IMG/VR virus record: IMGVR_UViG_3300046714_000159
Location: 1-20,024 of that record
Strand: one strand, 5' to 3'
DNA length: 20,024 bases
Origin: a virus
Shown here: piece after piece, positions 1-8,135 of the stretch
Position numbering within the stretch: the first letter of the stretch is position 1
How the letters are laid out: every line of letters starts with the position of its first letter
Translations under genes and position numbers: made by a program
Notes under the pieces: model-generated
Seen by the model: only the letters and a program-made list of their open reading frames with translations
What the model was told of the DNA's origin: nothing
Databases searched by the model: none

Positions 1-2
1 CG

Positions 3-1094
3 TTCTCCGGAACGGGGGCGGAAGACGCTGTAAAGGTCATCAAGGAGCAGGAGAAGTCTGCCAAGGAGCCCGAAAAGGGCAAGACGCTATCCGAGGCGGC
101 TTCGGAGCTTGGCAAAAAGGGTGGGAAGGCTGCCGCGGAATCCCGCGCAGCGAAGCAGGCCGAAACGGACAAGGCCCAGCCCGCCAATACCGAGAAGGAC
201 GCGGCGGCCGAGCCGGAAAAGAAGGCCGCCGACGTCGAAGACGACGATGCGGACCTAGCCCCGCACCCCCGCGCCAAGGCCCGCGTCGAGGAAGCCACTA
301 GGAAGGCCAAGGAAGCCCGCGAAGAGGCGCAGCGGGAGCGGGATGCCCGAGTACGCCTAGAGACTCGTCTAGAGGCTCTGGAGCGAACGTCGCGGCCCGC
401 AGAGCGAGAGGCCAAGCCCGCTGAGTCTCGCTCCGACGAACCGAAGCTCAAGGACTTCTTGGCCAATCACGGCGCCGGGAACGAAGCCGAAGCGCTCGAA
501 GAGTGGACGAACAAGCGGGATGAGTGGCGGGATTCTCAGCGCGCGGAGAAGGACAACGCCCGGCGCCACATCGAAGGCATCGCGGCCAAGCACGCCGGAG
601 TCTTCAAGCACGTAACCGAAATGACCAAGACGGACCCCGAGTATTGGGGAGCCGTCCAGGACATCGCGGCCGAACTCGTCCCCACGGAAAGCATCAACTT
701 CAAGACGGGTCAGTATCACCGTGTTGAGAGACCAGGGGCCTTGAATTGGCTTGCCGATGAACTCCACGATCGGCCCGAGATCGCGCCCGGAGTCATGAAG
801 TACCTCTCAGAGAACCGAGACGACTACGCGACGATCAAGGCGTATCGCAGCGACAAAGACGTAACCCGCGCAGTAGCAATTATCGAGGCTCATTTGGGAC
901 GCGCCACCGCTGGCGAACCGCGTTCCGAGGAGCGGCCGGTGTCGAAACCGGTGTCGAGTATGGCGCCTCCTCCCGTGCGGCCAGTCACGGGTGCGCCGTC
1001 TACAGGGTCGAGTGCGGATCCGTACCCACGAGAAGGCGAACAGTTCGACTCGTGGTATCGGCGCACGAACGGAAAGAGAACCGCGGCCCGGTAG
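3..1094 (+). CDS. Capsid scaffolding-like protein (5' end outside window)
   Basis: The reading frame is open from the first bases of the window to a TAG at 1092-1094, giving 363 visible residues without a start codon, so the gene begins upstream. The first 150 residues are rich in Ala, Lys, Glu and Arg and look like a charged, partly disordered coiled coil with a run of Asp near residue 80. The middle (from about residue 145) is more globular and helical, and the last 60 residues are Pro/Ser-rich. Ending 28 bases before the coat gene is the usual place for a head scaffolding protein, which directs procapsid assembly and then leaves. This assignment rests on composition and synteny, not on a recognised motif. 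A TTG at 459 could be an internal start, but the open frame upstream has the same character, so a longer gene is preferred. Confidence 0.72.
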   Translation, partial: FSGTGAEDAVKVIKEQEKSAKEPEKGKTLSEAASELGKKGGKAAAESRAAKQAETDKAQPANTEKDAAAEPEKKAADVEDDDADLAPHPRAKARVEEATRKAKEAREEAQRERDARVRLETRLEALERTSRPAEREAKPAESRSDEPKLKDFLANHGAGNEAEALEEWTNKRDEWRDSQRAEKDNARRHIEGIAAKHAGVFKHVTEMTKTDPEYWGAVQDIAAELVPTESINFKTGQYHRVERPGALNWLADELHDRPEIAPGVMKYLSENRDDYATIKAYRSDKDVTRAVAIIEAHLGRATAGEPRSEERPVSKPVSSMAPPPVRPVTGAPSTGSSADPYPREGEQFDSWYRRTNGKRTAAR

Positions 1095-1097
1095 TTA

Positions 1098-1113
1098 AAC
1101 GTCCCCGGACGTT
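1098..1113 (+). promoter_or_regulatory. Hairpin just upstream of the coat gene
   Basis: AACGTC and GACGTT form a perfect 6-bp stem around the loop CCCG, between the scaffold stop (1094) and the coat start (1123). The coat's GAGG Shine-Dalgarno at 1114-1117 follows directly. No T-run follows, so it is not a standard intrinsic terminator. Its position suggests mRNA processing or control of coat translation, which is inference. Confidence 0.45.
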
Positions 1114-1122
1114 GAGGATCAC

Positions 1123-2361
1123 ATGGCTAACACTCTTGTGAACTCGACCCTCGTTACTTATGAGACCCTTCGGCGCTTCGCCAACAGTCTCAAGGGCGTG
1201 GGTCAGTTCAATCGTCAGTACTCCGACGAGTACGCCAAGACCGGCGGAAAGATCGGCGACACGGCGAAGATTCGTCTTCCCCAGCAGTACGAAGTCTCGT
1301 CCGGTGAGGAACTGGTTGAACAGAACCTTCTGGACCGTACCGTCACCCTGATCCTCAACCGGCGTCGTCACATCGGCATGGGCTGGTCCACGCAGGAACA
1401 GACCATTGACCTTGACGATCTGAGAAGCCGTTACACCAACCCCGCGGGCGACACCCTGGCTTCCGTCTATGACCAGCTCGCAATGGCGGACGTGTACAAG
1501 CAGGTCTACAACGCGATCGGAACTCCCGGAACCGCTGCGACGGCTGCGATCACCTACTCGAACGCCCGGACGAAGATCGCGGACCAGGCCGGTCCCACGA
1601 ACGGCATCGTCGCCGTCCTGACTCCCTATTCCCAGGCTGTCATCGCTGATTCGGTCAAGGGGTATTTCGCTCCCGAGGACCGGATTCGCGAGGCGTGGGT
1701 TGAGGGGATGTTCGCAATGGGCCAGCTCGGGATCGACAAGTGGTTCATGGACCAGAACGTGCCCCGCTTCACCACGGGCGCTGCTACTACCGCGACGCCT
1801 CTGGTCAACGGTGCGGGTCAGACCGGCTCCAGCCTCATCACTGACGGTTGGGGAACTGCTGGTTTGGTTCTCCGCAAGGGCGACACGCTCAGCCTCGGCG
1901 GCGTTCAGTGGCTCAATCCGCTGTCCAAGGAAAACGTCGGCGCCAACGTTCAGGTGGTTCTGACGGCTGACGTGACTCCTGACGGTTCGGGCAACGCTAC
2001 GCTGTCGATCTCGCCCGCGCTTATCACGAGCGGTCCTCTCGCCAACGTGAGCGGCGCTCCGGCGGACAACGCGGTCATCACGTACCTCGCCATGTCGGCG
2101 GGTGGATCGCAGACGGCGACCATCACCGCACAGAACCTCGTCTTCCATCGGGATGCGTTCTATTCCGCGATGGTGGATCTGGTCAAGCCCACGGCCGGCG
2201 CTGACAGTTCTGTAGTGTCGAGTCGTGACCTCAACATCAGCCTCCGGTTGGTGCAGCAGTACGACATTATCAAGGACCGCAACCGCTCGCGCCTTGATTT
2301 CCTCGCCGGATTCGTGGCTGGCAAGCCTGAGTTTGCCACCCGCGTTTACGGCGGACAGTAG
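1123..2361 (+). CDS. Major capsid protein, P22 coat family (HK97 fold)
   Basis: At 412 residues it is close to the 430 of phage P22 gp5. The N-terminal third (SINRQY-like QFNRQYSDEYAKTG, then GDTAKIRLPQQY and a run ending DLDDL) follows the pattern of P22-type coat proteins. Around residues 250-320 is a beta-rich segment beginning LRKGDTLSLGGVQWLNPLSKE. This resembles the P22 coat insertion domain in its typical form (LKRGDKISFAGVKFL). The motif NLVFHRDAFYSAMVDL near the C-terminus is also typical of the family. It should form the icosahedral shell with the scaffold encoded just upstream. The ATG start is chosen because GAGG lies 5 bases upstream and the protein begins with the family-typical MANTL. 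It is the first gene of a closely packed run of virion genes. Confidence 0.93.
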   Translation: MANTLVNSTLVTYETLRRFANSLKGVGQFNRQYSDEYAKTGGKIGDTAKIRLPQQYEVSSGEELVEQNLLDRTVTLILNRRRHIGMGWSTQEQTIDLDDLRSRYTNPAGDTLASVYDQLAMADVYKQVYNAIGTPGTAATAAITYSNARTKIADQAGPTNGIVAVLTPYSQAVIADSVKGYFAPEDRIREAWVEGMFAMGQLGIDKWFMDQNVPRFTTGAATTATPLVNGAGQTGSSLITDGWGTAGLVLRKGDTLSLGGVQWLNPLSKENVGANVQVVLTADVTPDGSGNATLSISPALITSGPLANVSGAPADNAVITYLAMSAGGSQTATITAQNLVFHRDAFYSAMVDLVKPTAGADSSVVSSRDLNISLRLVQQYDIIKDRNRSRLDFLAGFVAGKPEFATRVYGGQ

Positions 2362-2372
2362 GAGATCGGCAA

Positions 2373-3197
2373 ATGGCTGTCACTCAGATCGCATCGACCA
2401 CTCTTACGAACGCAATCACGGCCAAAGACGACACGTTCGTCGTTGGCTCCACGGCTGGTATCACTGCCGGTGTCAGCGGTGGCGCTGTCAATTGGCTCGT
2501 CTTCGCCGGAAAGGGCGGAGTCGAAGTCTGCAAGGTCCAGGCGGTTCCCGTCTCCGGGACCGTACAGGTGTTCCGTGGCCAGCAGGGCACCAAGGCGCGC
2601 GCCCATACTGCGAACACGATCATCTACTACGGCACCCCTGATGTGTTCCGCAACGTGCGGGATAACGTCGCTGGTGTCCTCGGTGACTCGGTTCAGCTTC
2701 CCGAGTACTGCCTTCCCGGCACTCGCGCCCGTGACGGCGCGGGTAACGAGTACGTCATGGTCGATCTTCAGATGACCACGTACAGCGGCGTCACTGTCCT
2801 GATCGACTCCGCGCACGACGCGACGTACTTCGCGGCCGTGCTCGTGGGTGGAAACCAGGGCTTCGTCGGCGTCATGGCCGAAGAGGGCACGTCCAACCAG
2901 TGGGCGTGGGCGCAAATCTACGGCAAGACCGTTGCGCAGGATGCCACCGCGACGTCTGCGGCTGACTCCACGTACGTTCCCACGGCGGCGACGTCCGTCT
3001 CCACTCCGGCGGCGGGCATGGCGGCTATCGCGGGCACTTCTGCGATCGCCGGCACCGTGTTCCTCATCAAGGGCATGTTCATCGATGGGGCTGCGACCTC
3101 CGCGACGACCTCTGCCACGTCGCACACGGGTATTCAGGTTCCCGTGACCCTGAACTATCCCTTCGTGACCGTTTGGCCGGATGTGATCTCCAGCTAA
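2373..3197 (+). CDS. Putative minor head or capsid decoration protein
   Basis: The 274-residue product is rich in Ala, Thr, Val and Gly and appears to be beta-structured throughout, with no membrane segment or catalytic motif. It begins MAVTQIASTTLTNAIT, followed by a segment on binding-surface-like strands (TFVVGSTAGI, VQVFRGQQGTKA). The second half is a low-complexity Ala/Thr/Ser region. The C-terminus (GTVFLIKGMFIDGAATSAT and PVTLNYPFVTVWP) looks like the closing strands of small phage structural proteins. A GGAG site lies about 9 bases before ATG, and the gene starts 11 bases after the coat stop. Position immediately after the coat gene suggests a decoration, head-fibre or head-completion role. 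I do not recognise a specific family, so the role is inferred from position and composition. Confidence 0.62.
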   Translation: MAVTQIASTTLTNAITAKDDTFVVGSTAGITAGVSGGAVNWLVFAGKGGVEVCKVQAVPVSGTVQVFRGQQGTKARAHTANTIIYYGTPDVFRNVRDNVAGVLGDSVQLPEYCLPGTRARDGAGNEYVMVDLQMTTYSGVTVLIDSAHDATYFAAVLVGGNQGFVGVMAEEGTSNQWAWAQIYGKTVAQDATATSAADSTYVPTAATSVSTPAAGMAAIAGTSAIAGTVFLIKGMFIDGAATSATTSATSHTGIQVPVTLNYPFVTVWPDVISS

Positions 3198-4010
3198 ATG
3201 GCAATGGTCTTTGGCGGGTCCCCGGTGTCTTTGCCTCTGGCACCGGGGACGTCCGTTCGTTCGATGCGCAAGGTCGCCTTTCTGGGATCTCACAGTGCCT
3301 CGCTCGCGTCGTGTCCCTGGTTTGATCCCTCGTGGGAGTTCTGGGGACATGCGTCTTCGCGGGCTTGGTACAAGCACGAGGCGCACCGCTATTTCGATAC
3401 GCACCGTCCGGAGTGCTGGACGATCGAGCGGAAGGGCGGGCGCTACATGAACTGGCTCAAGAGCAACACGGTTCCGATCTACATGCAGGACAAGTACCCC
3501 GACATCCCGGCGAGCCGGAAGTATCCGAAGGACAGGCTTCTAGCGGAGTACGGGGGCGTCAGGGACTACGCAAAGAACCACTTCGCCTGGATGGCAATGA
3601 TGGCCCTTGCTGAAGGTGTCCAGACTATCGGGGTTTGGGGCATCAACTACGGGCACGTTTCCGAATACGTGATGCAGCGAGGCTCCGCGGAGTACTGGCT
3701 CGGTCGTCTGGAAGGGGCCGGCGTTCGTCTCATCATCCCCGACGAATGCACGCTTCTCGCTGAACCAAAGGGCCTCTACGGCTACGAATCCCACGACAAG
3801 AACGGAAAGCTCGTGGACGCCTACCGAGAGCGCATTCCCAAACCGGCAGAAACGATTCTGCCAATTGGCCAGGGCGGGGAGAAGTACGAACTGGCCAAGC
3901 TCCCGGCGCATCTCAAGGACCAGATCGCGCAGGACGAGATGGAGCGGCCCGCATGGGCAAACCCCGCACTAATCGGCCGTTCTGACGGCCAAGCACAGGG
4001 AGAAGCATGA
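3198..4010 (+). CDS. Conserved phage protein, probable Rossmann-like fold, function unknown
   Basis: The ATG directly follows the TAA of the gene before it. Residues 23 onward read MRKVAFLGSHSASLASCPW, a beta-strand plus glycine turn like the start of a Rossmann fold, followed by DPSWEFWGHA. Further on, GVWGINYGHVSEYVMQRGSAEYWLG and GVRLIIPDECTLL match a pattern I associate with a common phage protein often found near head and tail genes. It resembles sugar-nucleotide or DUF115-type proteins, but no catalytic residues can be assigned. The first 22 residues are not typical of the family, so the ATG at 3264 (residue 23) is a plausible true start. The C-terminal 60 residues are charged and probably flexible. 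It could modify a virion or host glycan, but this is not shown by the sequence. Confidence 0.55.
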   Translation: MAMVFGGSPVSLPLAPGTSVRSMRKVAFLGSHSASLASCPWFDPSWEFWGHASSRAWYKHEAHRYFDTHRPECWTIERKGGRYMNWLKSNTVPIYMQDKYPDIPASRKYPKDRLLAEYGGVRDYAKNHFAWMAMMALAEGVQTIGVWGINYGHVSEYVMQRGSAEYWLGRLEGAGVRLIIPDECTLLAEPKGLYGYESHDKNGKLVDAYRERIPKPAETILPIGQGGEKYELAKLPAHLKDQIAQDEMERPAWANPALIGRSDGQAQGEA

Positions 4011-4585
4011 GCGATATTGAAATCCTGCCCACCGCGGCGAACGACCCCGAATACAACCGCGAGGGCGGGATCGTCGTGACTCCGGGGAGTGCCCATCAGG
4101 TGTACATGGCGAGGTTTGAACAGCTTCCCCATTCCAAGTGGGCGTTTGGCAATCCGGGGAACCCGTACGTGTTCCGACGTTGGCCCGCGATGATGTACCA
4201 CGCGGAACGGTATCTCGGGCAGATCAAGTGCATGGAAGGCGAGCCCCAGAGGTACGAGTTCCAGCACGACCAGAACTATCTCCAGGCTGTCGAGGGCGCG
4301 AAGCACTTTACTGCCAAGTGCATCCGCATCGTGAACAGCCAGGAGGAATGGGCGCGCGCGATGGAAGAGGGTTGGCGGGACGGCCCCGCCGAAGCCATTC
4401 AGGCGTGCAAGGACCGTGAGGACGGGGTGTCGCAGGTCATCGCGCATACCAACTACGAGGACCGGAACATGTCCGAGGCCGCGAAGGCGGAGAAGTCTGC
4501 CGTCGAGGCCGAGAATGGCAACGTCCCGGTTGCGGAAGTCAAGCGCAAGTACGTGCGGAAGACGAAGAAGATCGCAACGGCCTGA
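4007..4585 (+). CDS. Conserved phage head-region protein of unknown function
   Basis: The 192-residue product starts at an ATG that overlaps the previous stop (ATGA), implying translational coupling. Two short patterns are familiar from phage structural operons: a central FRRWPAMMYHAERYLG (compare FPKMLYH) and IVNSQEEWARAMEEGWRDGPAEA, resembling the common phage motif VNSEEE-x-GW-x-SP-EA. The C-terminal 50 residues are highly charged and end in a Lys/Arg-rich tail (VKRKYVRKTKKIATA) that could bind nucleic acid. There is no membrane segment. It lies between the coat-associated genes and the gp4-like tail gene, so a head-assembly or head-tail connection role is possible. That role is inferred from context only. 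Confidence 0.58.
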   Translation: MSDIEILPTAANDPEYNREGGIVVTPGSAHQVYMARFEQLPHSKWAFGNPGNPYVFRRWPAMMYHAERYLGQIKCMEGEPQRYEFQHDQNYLQAVEGAKHFTAKCIRIVNSQEEWARAMEEGWRDGPAEAIQACKDREDGVSQVIAHTNYEDRNMSEAAKAEKSAVEAENGNVPVAEVKRKYVRKTKKIATA

Positions 4586-4596
4586 GGCTATGACTC

Positions 4597-5334
4597 GTGG
4601 CCACTCTCATCGAACTCATCACCGACGCTCTCGGTGAGATCGGGGTACTAGGCTCCGGCGCGGCTCCTGATGCGTCTCAGGCGGCGCACGCCCTGCGGAG
4701 GATCAACGACCTTCTAGGGCAGTACGCCGCGGATCCGGGTCTGATCTACAAGGTCACGGCGACGGAGTGGACCATCGTCGCGAGTACGCAGAACTACTCC
4801 GTGGGTGTGGGGTCCACGGTGAACGTGGCTCCTCCGGCGCTGAACGCCGTTCAGTCCATCGGGTTCAAAGATACCACTCCCGATCCGGATTACGAGTTCT
4901 GCCGCGAGAAGCCCTATTCCGAGGAAGAGTGGGCTTCCATCACGATCAAGGCTCAGACGGCCACGTATCCGCAGAGGGCTTACTACAACCCCACCGTCTC
5001 CACGGCGACCATTTCCCTTTGGCCGATCCCTACCGCGTCAAATCTCAAGGGGATTTTGTACGCCCTCGAAGCCGTGGCGCAGTTCGCGGCGGTGACGGAC
5101 ACGATCTCTCTCCCGGATCAATACCGGCGGATGTTGGTCAAGAACCTCGCTCTAGAGCTGGCCCCGTCTTACAAGATGGAGCCGTCTCAGCTTCTCGTCG
5201 CTCAGGCTAGAGAGTCTAGGTCCATCGTCCGCGCTGCCAACTTCCGCCCCGAGAACATGATCTTCCCTCGGGAGACGCTGATCTCCGAGCGGAGCGGCGG
5301 GGGAGCCAGCAACTACGACATCAGGCGCGGATGA
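4597..5334 (+). CDS. P22 gp4-like tail accessory factor / head-tail adaptor
   Basis: In P22, gp4 attaches below the portal and is the first protein added after DNA packaging, closing the head and receiving gp10 and the tail. This 245-residue protein begins MATLIELITDALGEIGVLGSGAAPDASQA, the characteristic opening of the gp4-like family. The next helix (AHALRRINDLLGQYAADPGLIY) also fits. It continues with a beta domain ending in TISLWPIPT, and a C-terminal helical part (DQYRRMLVKNLALELAPSYKMEPS) typical of the family. It is longer than P22 gp4 (166 residues). The start is GTG at 4597, because the nearby ATG at 4590 is out of frame. The Shine-Dalgarno is weak (GAGG within CTGAGGC). It overlaps the gp10-like gene by 4 bases, the same order as in P22-type tails. 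Confidence 0.85.
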   Translation: MATLIELITDALGEIGVLGSGAAPDASQAAHALRRINDLLGQYAADPGLIYKVTATEWTIVASTQNYSVGVGSTVNVAPPALNAVQSIGFKDTTPDPDYEFCREKPYSEEEWASITIKAQTATYPQRAYYNPTVSTATISLWPIPTASNLKGILYALEAVAQFAAVTDTISLPDQYRRMLVKNLALELAPSYKMEPSQLLVAQARESRSIVRAANFRPENMIFPRETLISERSGGGASNYDIRRG

Positions 5335-6791
5335 ACTATCCGGCGTTCGTTGGTGCTTCGTACGAGAGTCAATCCCGCATCGCGGACGTGGAGAGGCTTG
5401 TCAATCGGTACGTCGAGAAAATGGAAGTGCAGGGCACGACATCACGATCGGCCCTCTATCCCGTTCCCGGCGTTACGTCTCTCTTCACTTCCACTGACGC
5501 GCCTGGTAGAGCGCATTGGTGTGAGAGCGGACGGGAATTTGCTGTCCAGGGTACGTCTCTAATCGAGTTCGACGTGAATGGGTTCGGAACGTACCGAGCA
5601 ACCGTCGCACTTGACGAGCGGCCGGCGCAGATTGTTAGCAATGGTGACGGCGGGGATCAACTCCTCGTGATCTCCGGAAAGCACGCCTACGTCTACGACC
5701 TGACGGCCAACACACTAACGGAAATTGCATCTCTCAGCGGCAAGGCCACGCAGTGCGGGTACCTGCACGGTTACGGGATTGTTCTGGATTCCGCGACGTC
5801 AACGTTCTACATCTCGGCCCTGCTCGACTTCACGACATTCACCACAGGTACGGACTTCGCGCAACGGTCTACCGTGTCTGACGCCTGGGTGGCGATGGCG
5901 GTCAACGGCATCTATCTCATGCTGTATGGAGAGAAGACTTCCGAGGCATGGTACGACGCCGGGACCGCTTCGTTCCCCTTCGCTCCGCATCCTTCTGGCC
6001 TGACGCTCTACGGCTGTGCCGCCTCCTTCTCTTGTGCTGTTGGTGAGGGGCACGCCTTCCGTCTGGGTCAGTCCTCCATCGGTCAGAGGTACGTACTTCA
6101 CGCCTCCGGGTTCGCGGATGAAGTGGTATCCGATCTCCCCAGGCAGGCAACATTCGATTCGTACCGTGTCGTATCCGATGCGCAAGGCGAAATCATCAAT
6201 TGGCGCGGGCATGTCTTCTATCTCCTCACGTTCCCGGCCGCGGACATTACATGGGCGTACGACCTCACTGGTAACTACTGGTTTGAATGGCGATCGTGGA
6301 TTTCGGAAAACCACGCCTTCACAGTATGGCGTCCGCGTTGGCACGCGATGGCCTTCGGCCAACACAGGATCCTCGATTCACAGACGGGCTCGCTCTACAA
6401 GCTCGATGCCACAGTGTTCCTCGACGTGGACAGCCGTCCGCTGAGATGGCTTCGTGTGGCTCCGGAACTCTCGGCCGCGAACGAACTGATTCAGTTTGCC
6501 CGGTTCGCTCTTGGTATCGAAACGGGCGTGGGAACCGAGGCCACGGGGCAAGGCGAGGATCCGACCGTGATGATGCGGTACTCGGACGACTCGGGACAGA
6601 ACTGGTCCGCAGAGCAACAGAGACGCCTAGGCAAGGTTGGGGAGTACTCGACCATCGTGGAATGGTGGAGGCTCGGAGCGGCGAGACATCGCGTCTTTGA
6701 GGTGAGCGGGTCTGACCCCGTTCCTATGCGCATCGTGGATGCGTTCCTGGACTTCGGCCAGCCCGTGAGAGCGCTTCAGGGGGCGAAGTAA
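5331..6791 (+). CDS. P22 gp10-like packaged DNA stabilisation protein / tail hub
   Basis: In P22, gp10 binds under gp4, plugs the DNA channel and carries the tail needle and fibres. The 486-residue product (P22 gp10 is 472) has the family's opening, FVGASYESQSRIADVERLVNRYVE, and PVPGVTSLFTS. Repeated beta-propeller-like strands follow (QLLVISGKHAYVYDL, CGYLHGYGIVLDSATSTFYIS). From W207 the segment WYDAGTASFPFAPHPSG corresponds to the conserved WYNAG-x-PFPF block of this family. Near the C-terminus RYSDDSGQNWSAEQQRRLGKVGEY is also a recurrent feature. ATG overlaps the stop of the gp4-like gene (ATGA), so the two adaptor proteins are probably translated together. No truncation or frameshift is visible. 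Confidence 0.88.
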   Translation: MNYPAFVGASYESQSRIADVERLVNRYVEKMEVQGTTSRSALYPVPGVTSLFTSTDAPGRAHWCESGREFAVQGTSLIEFDVNGFGTYRATVALDERPAQIVSNGDGGDQLLVISGKHAYVYDLTANTLTEIASLSGKATQCGYLHGYGIVLDSATSTFYISALLDFTTFTTGTDFAQRSTVSDAWVAMAVNGIYLMLYGEKTSEAWYDAGTASFPFAPHPSGLTLYGCAASFSCAVGEGHAFRLGQSSIGQRYVLHASGFADEVVSDLPRQATFDSYRVVSDAQGEIINWRGHVFYLLTFPAADITWAYDLTGNYWFEWRSWISENHAFTVWRPRWHAMAFGQHRILDSQTGSLYKLDATVFLDVDSRPLRWLRVAPELSAANELIQFARFALGIETGVGTEATGQGEDPTVMMRYSDDSGQNWSAEQQRRLGKVGEYSTIVEWWRLGAARHRVFEVSGSDPVPMRIVDAFLDFGQPVRALQGAK

Positions 6792-7315
6792 TGTCTTCTA
6801 ATCCCCTTCCCCTGCCTTCGTACGAGCCTCTGATCGTCAAGAAGGATCGATCCCGCTATCCGAATCCCAAGGACGTGGACCCTCGTGAGGGGTTCATGGC
6901 TCAGAGGTGGCAGGAGTACTTCGACCGCCAAGCTCAGGCCCAGGCGGATGCGTCTGTCAGAGAGAGCGCAGTCAGGCTCTTTGATCAGTCCGCGAGTATT
7001 GCTGCCACGGATATGTCTGACTCCGCGCTGGCTTCCGGGACGTACGAGGTATTGATTTTCGCCACGGTGACTCAAGCGCCCGGAGTGTCATACAGCCTTC
7101 AGGTGGATATTGACTTCGTTTATCGGTCGGTGTCGAAGAAGGCGCTGGGGACTGCCATGACCACGCCGAACACTGTAGCGGCGTCGTTGTGTGTTGTGGT
7201 GCCTATCCTTGTCGATAACGCCTCACCGGTTCGGTACACGGTCACTTACGTGAGCGTCGGGGCTCCGGTGATGAAGTACGACCTAAATCTAATTCTCCGC
7301 CGGGTGAGCGCGTGA
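6791..7315 (+). CDS. Small beta-rich virion protein, function unknown
   Basis: The 174-residue product starts in a TAATG junction, overlapping the gp10-like stop by one base. The first 50 residues are Pro-rich (PLPLPSYEPLIVKKD) and then helical and charged (RWQEYFDRQAQAQADASV). The rest is a beta domain of alternating hydrophobic strands (GTYEVLIFATVTQAPG, LQVDIDFVYRSV, SLCVVVPILVDNASPVRYTVTYVSV) ending in NLILRRVSA. Helix followed by a beta sandwich is common among small podovirus tail or fibre-associated proteins encoded beside gp10. I do not recognise the exact family. Position between the tail hub and the ejection genes makes a minor tail component likely by inference. Confidence 0.58.
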   Translation: MSSNPLPLPSYEPLIVKKDRSRYPNPKDVDPREGFMAQRWQEYFDRQAQAQADASVRESAVRLFDQSASIAATDMSDSALASGTYEVLIFATVTQAPGVSYSLQVDIDFVYRSVSKKALGTAMTTPNTVAASLCVVVPILVDNASPVRYTVTYVSVGAPVMKYDLNLILRRVSA

Positions 7316-7716
7316 TGGAACGAATCCTTCCGGAGGAAGAGTGGCCCCGCCTTCCCGGTGAAGCGGCGAAAGCCTGGGAGACGTTCGGCCCGGAGACGCG
7401 CGTCTTCGTTGTCGAGGATCGCGGCGAGATTGTAGCTACGTGGGCGGCCATCCCCACGGTTCACATGGAGTGCCTGTGGGTGAAACCGTCTCACCGTGGA
7501 TTGGCCGGTGTCGTCCTGCGCCTCTTCCGTGGACTCCGAGAGATCGCGGCCGAGTTCGGAGTGGCGGGCGTAGTCACGTCGTCTCTGTCGCCTACCGTCA
7601 CTGATTTGATTCGACGTTTCGGGGGCACGCCGCTTCCCGGAGAAATGTTCGTGTTGCCAATCGAGATCGCACGGCCCGCCAAGAGGGCCGGGGAGGAAGC
7701 ATGCCTGCCGCAGTAG
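7315..7716 (+). CDS. GNAT-like N-acetyltransferase
   Basis: GNAT enzymes move an acetyl group from acetyl-CoA to an amine. The visible pattern is a strand (ETRVFVVEDRGEIVATWA), a second strand (VHMECLWVKPSHRG) and the acetyl-CoA loop and helix HRGLAGVVLRLFRGLREIA. This loop corresponds to the R/Q-x-x-G-x-G/A site in degenerate form. Then come GVAGVVTSSLSP, a helix (VTDLIRRFGG) and a closing strand (GEMFVLPIEI). The 133 residues are short but adequate for the fold. ATG at 7315 overlaps the previous stop (TGATG). An in-frame GTG at 7312 would add one residue. It overlaps the next gene by 16 bases. A modifying enzyme inside a virion operon is notable, and its substrate is unknown. Confidence 0.66.
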   Translation: MERILPEEEWPRLPGEAAKAWETFGPETRVFVVEDRGEIVATWAAIPTVHMECLWVKPSHRGLAGVVLRLFRGLREIAAEFGVAGVVTSSLSPTVTDLIRRFGGTPLPGEMFVLPIEIARPAKRAGEEACLPQ

Positions 7717-8126
7717 CCGTACCCCTCGCCGTTGCTGCCATCGGAGCCGGTGGGGCGGTGGCAAACGCCAAGATCCAGTCCAACGCCGCCAAGCGGGCGG
7801 CAATGGCCCAGCAGCAAGCCGCGACGCAGGGGATCGACTATCAGAAGGGCCGCGACGCGATCGCTGACTCTCGCTACGACAAGAAGTGGCAGATGTATCA
7901 GCAGGCGGTGGCCGACTACCAGCGGCGTCATGGTGGCGGCGGTGGGCCGGGCGGGGTGTCGATCCCGAACCTGATCCATAGCAGCGGCGGTGGGCAGGTG
8001 CCCGTGTCCCTCGCGGATCTGGTGAATGGCCAGCAGGGCGCAGCGGACAGCGGACAGCAGGCGCAGCCGGGCTCGATCGCGGACACGGCGGGCGGCTGGA
8101 ACGACTGGCAACGGTACGGAGCGTAG
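7701..8126 (+). CDS. Small ejection-type virion protein
   Basis: This 141-residue product overlaps the acetyltransferase gene by 16 bases and begins with a hydrophobic Ala/Gly helix (MPAAVAVPLAVAAIGAGGAV). A Gln/Ala/Lys-rich amphipathic helix follows (AAKRAAMAQQQAATQG). This arrangement is typical of small podovirus internal or DNA-transfer proteins, which can insert into membranes during ejection. The second half is Gly/Gln-rich and probably disordered, ending GGWNDWQRYGA. It is the first of four successive genes with similar Gly-, Ala- and Gln-rich composition. The assignment as an ejection protein is by composition and gene order. Its start also has GGGGAGGAAGC just upstream, a good Shine-Dalgarno. 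Confidence 0.6.
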   Translation: MPAAVAVPLAVAAIGAGGAVANAKIQSNAAKRAAMAQQQAATQGIDYQKGRDAIADSRYDKKWQMYQQAVADYQRRHGGGGGPGGVSIPNLIHSSGGGQVPVSLADLVNGQQGAADSGQQAQPGSIADTAGGWNDWQRYGA

Positions 8127-8135
8127 GAGAACGTC

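Noticed and set aside
1000-2148. Long minus-strand frame opposite the coat gene
   Set aside because: It is a shadow of the coat frame in GC-rich DNA. The product is Arg/Gly/Asp-rich without any fold pattern, while the + strand is a recognised coat protein.
2346-3404. Long minus-strand frame opposite the minor head gene
   Set aside because: It is Arg-rich, low-complexity and spans two well-supported + strand genes, as expected from antisense reading of GC-rich codons.
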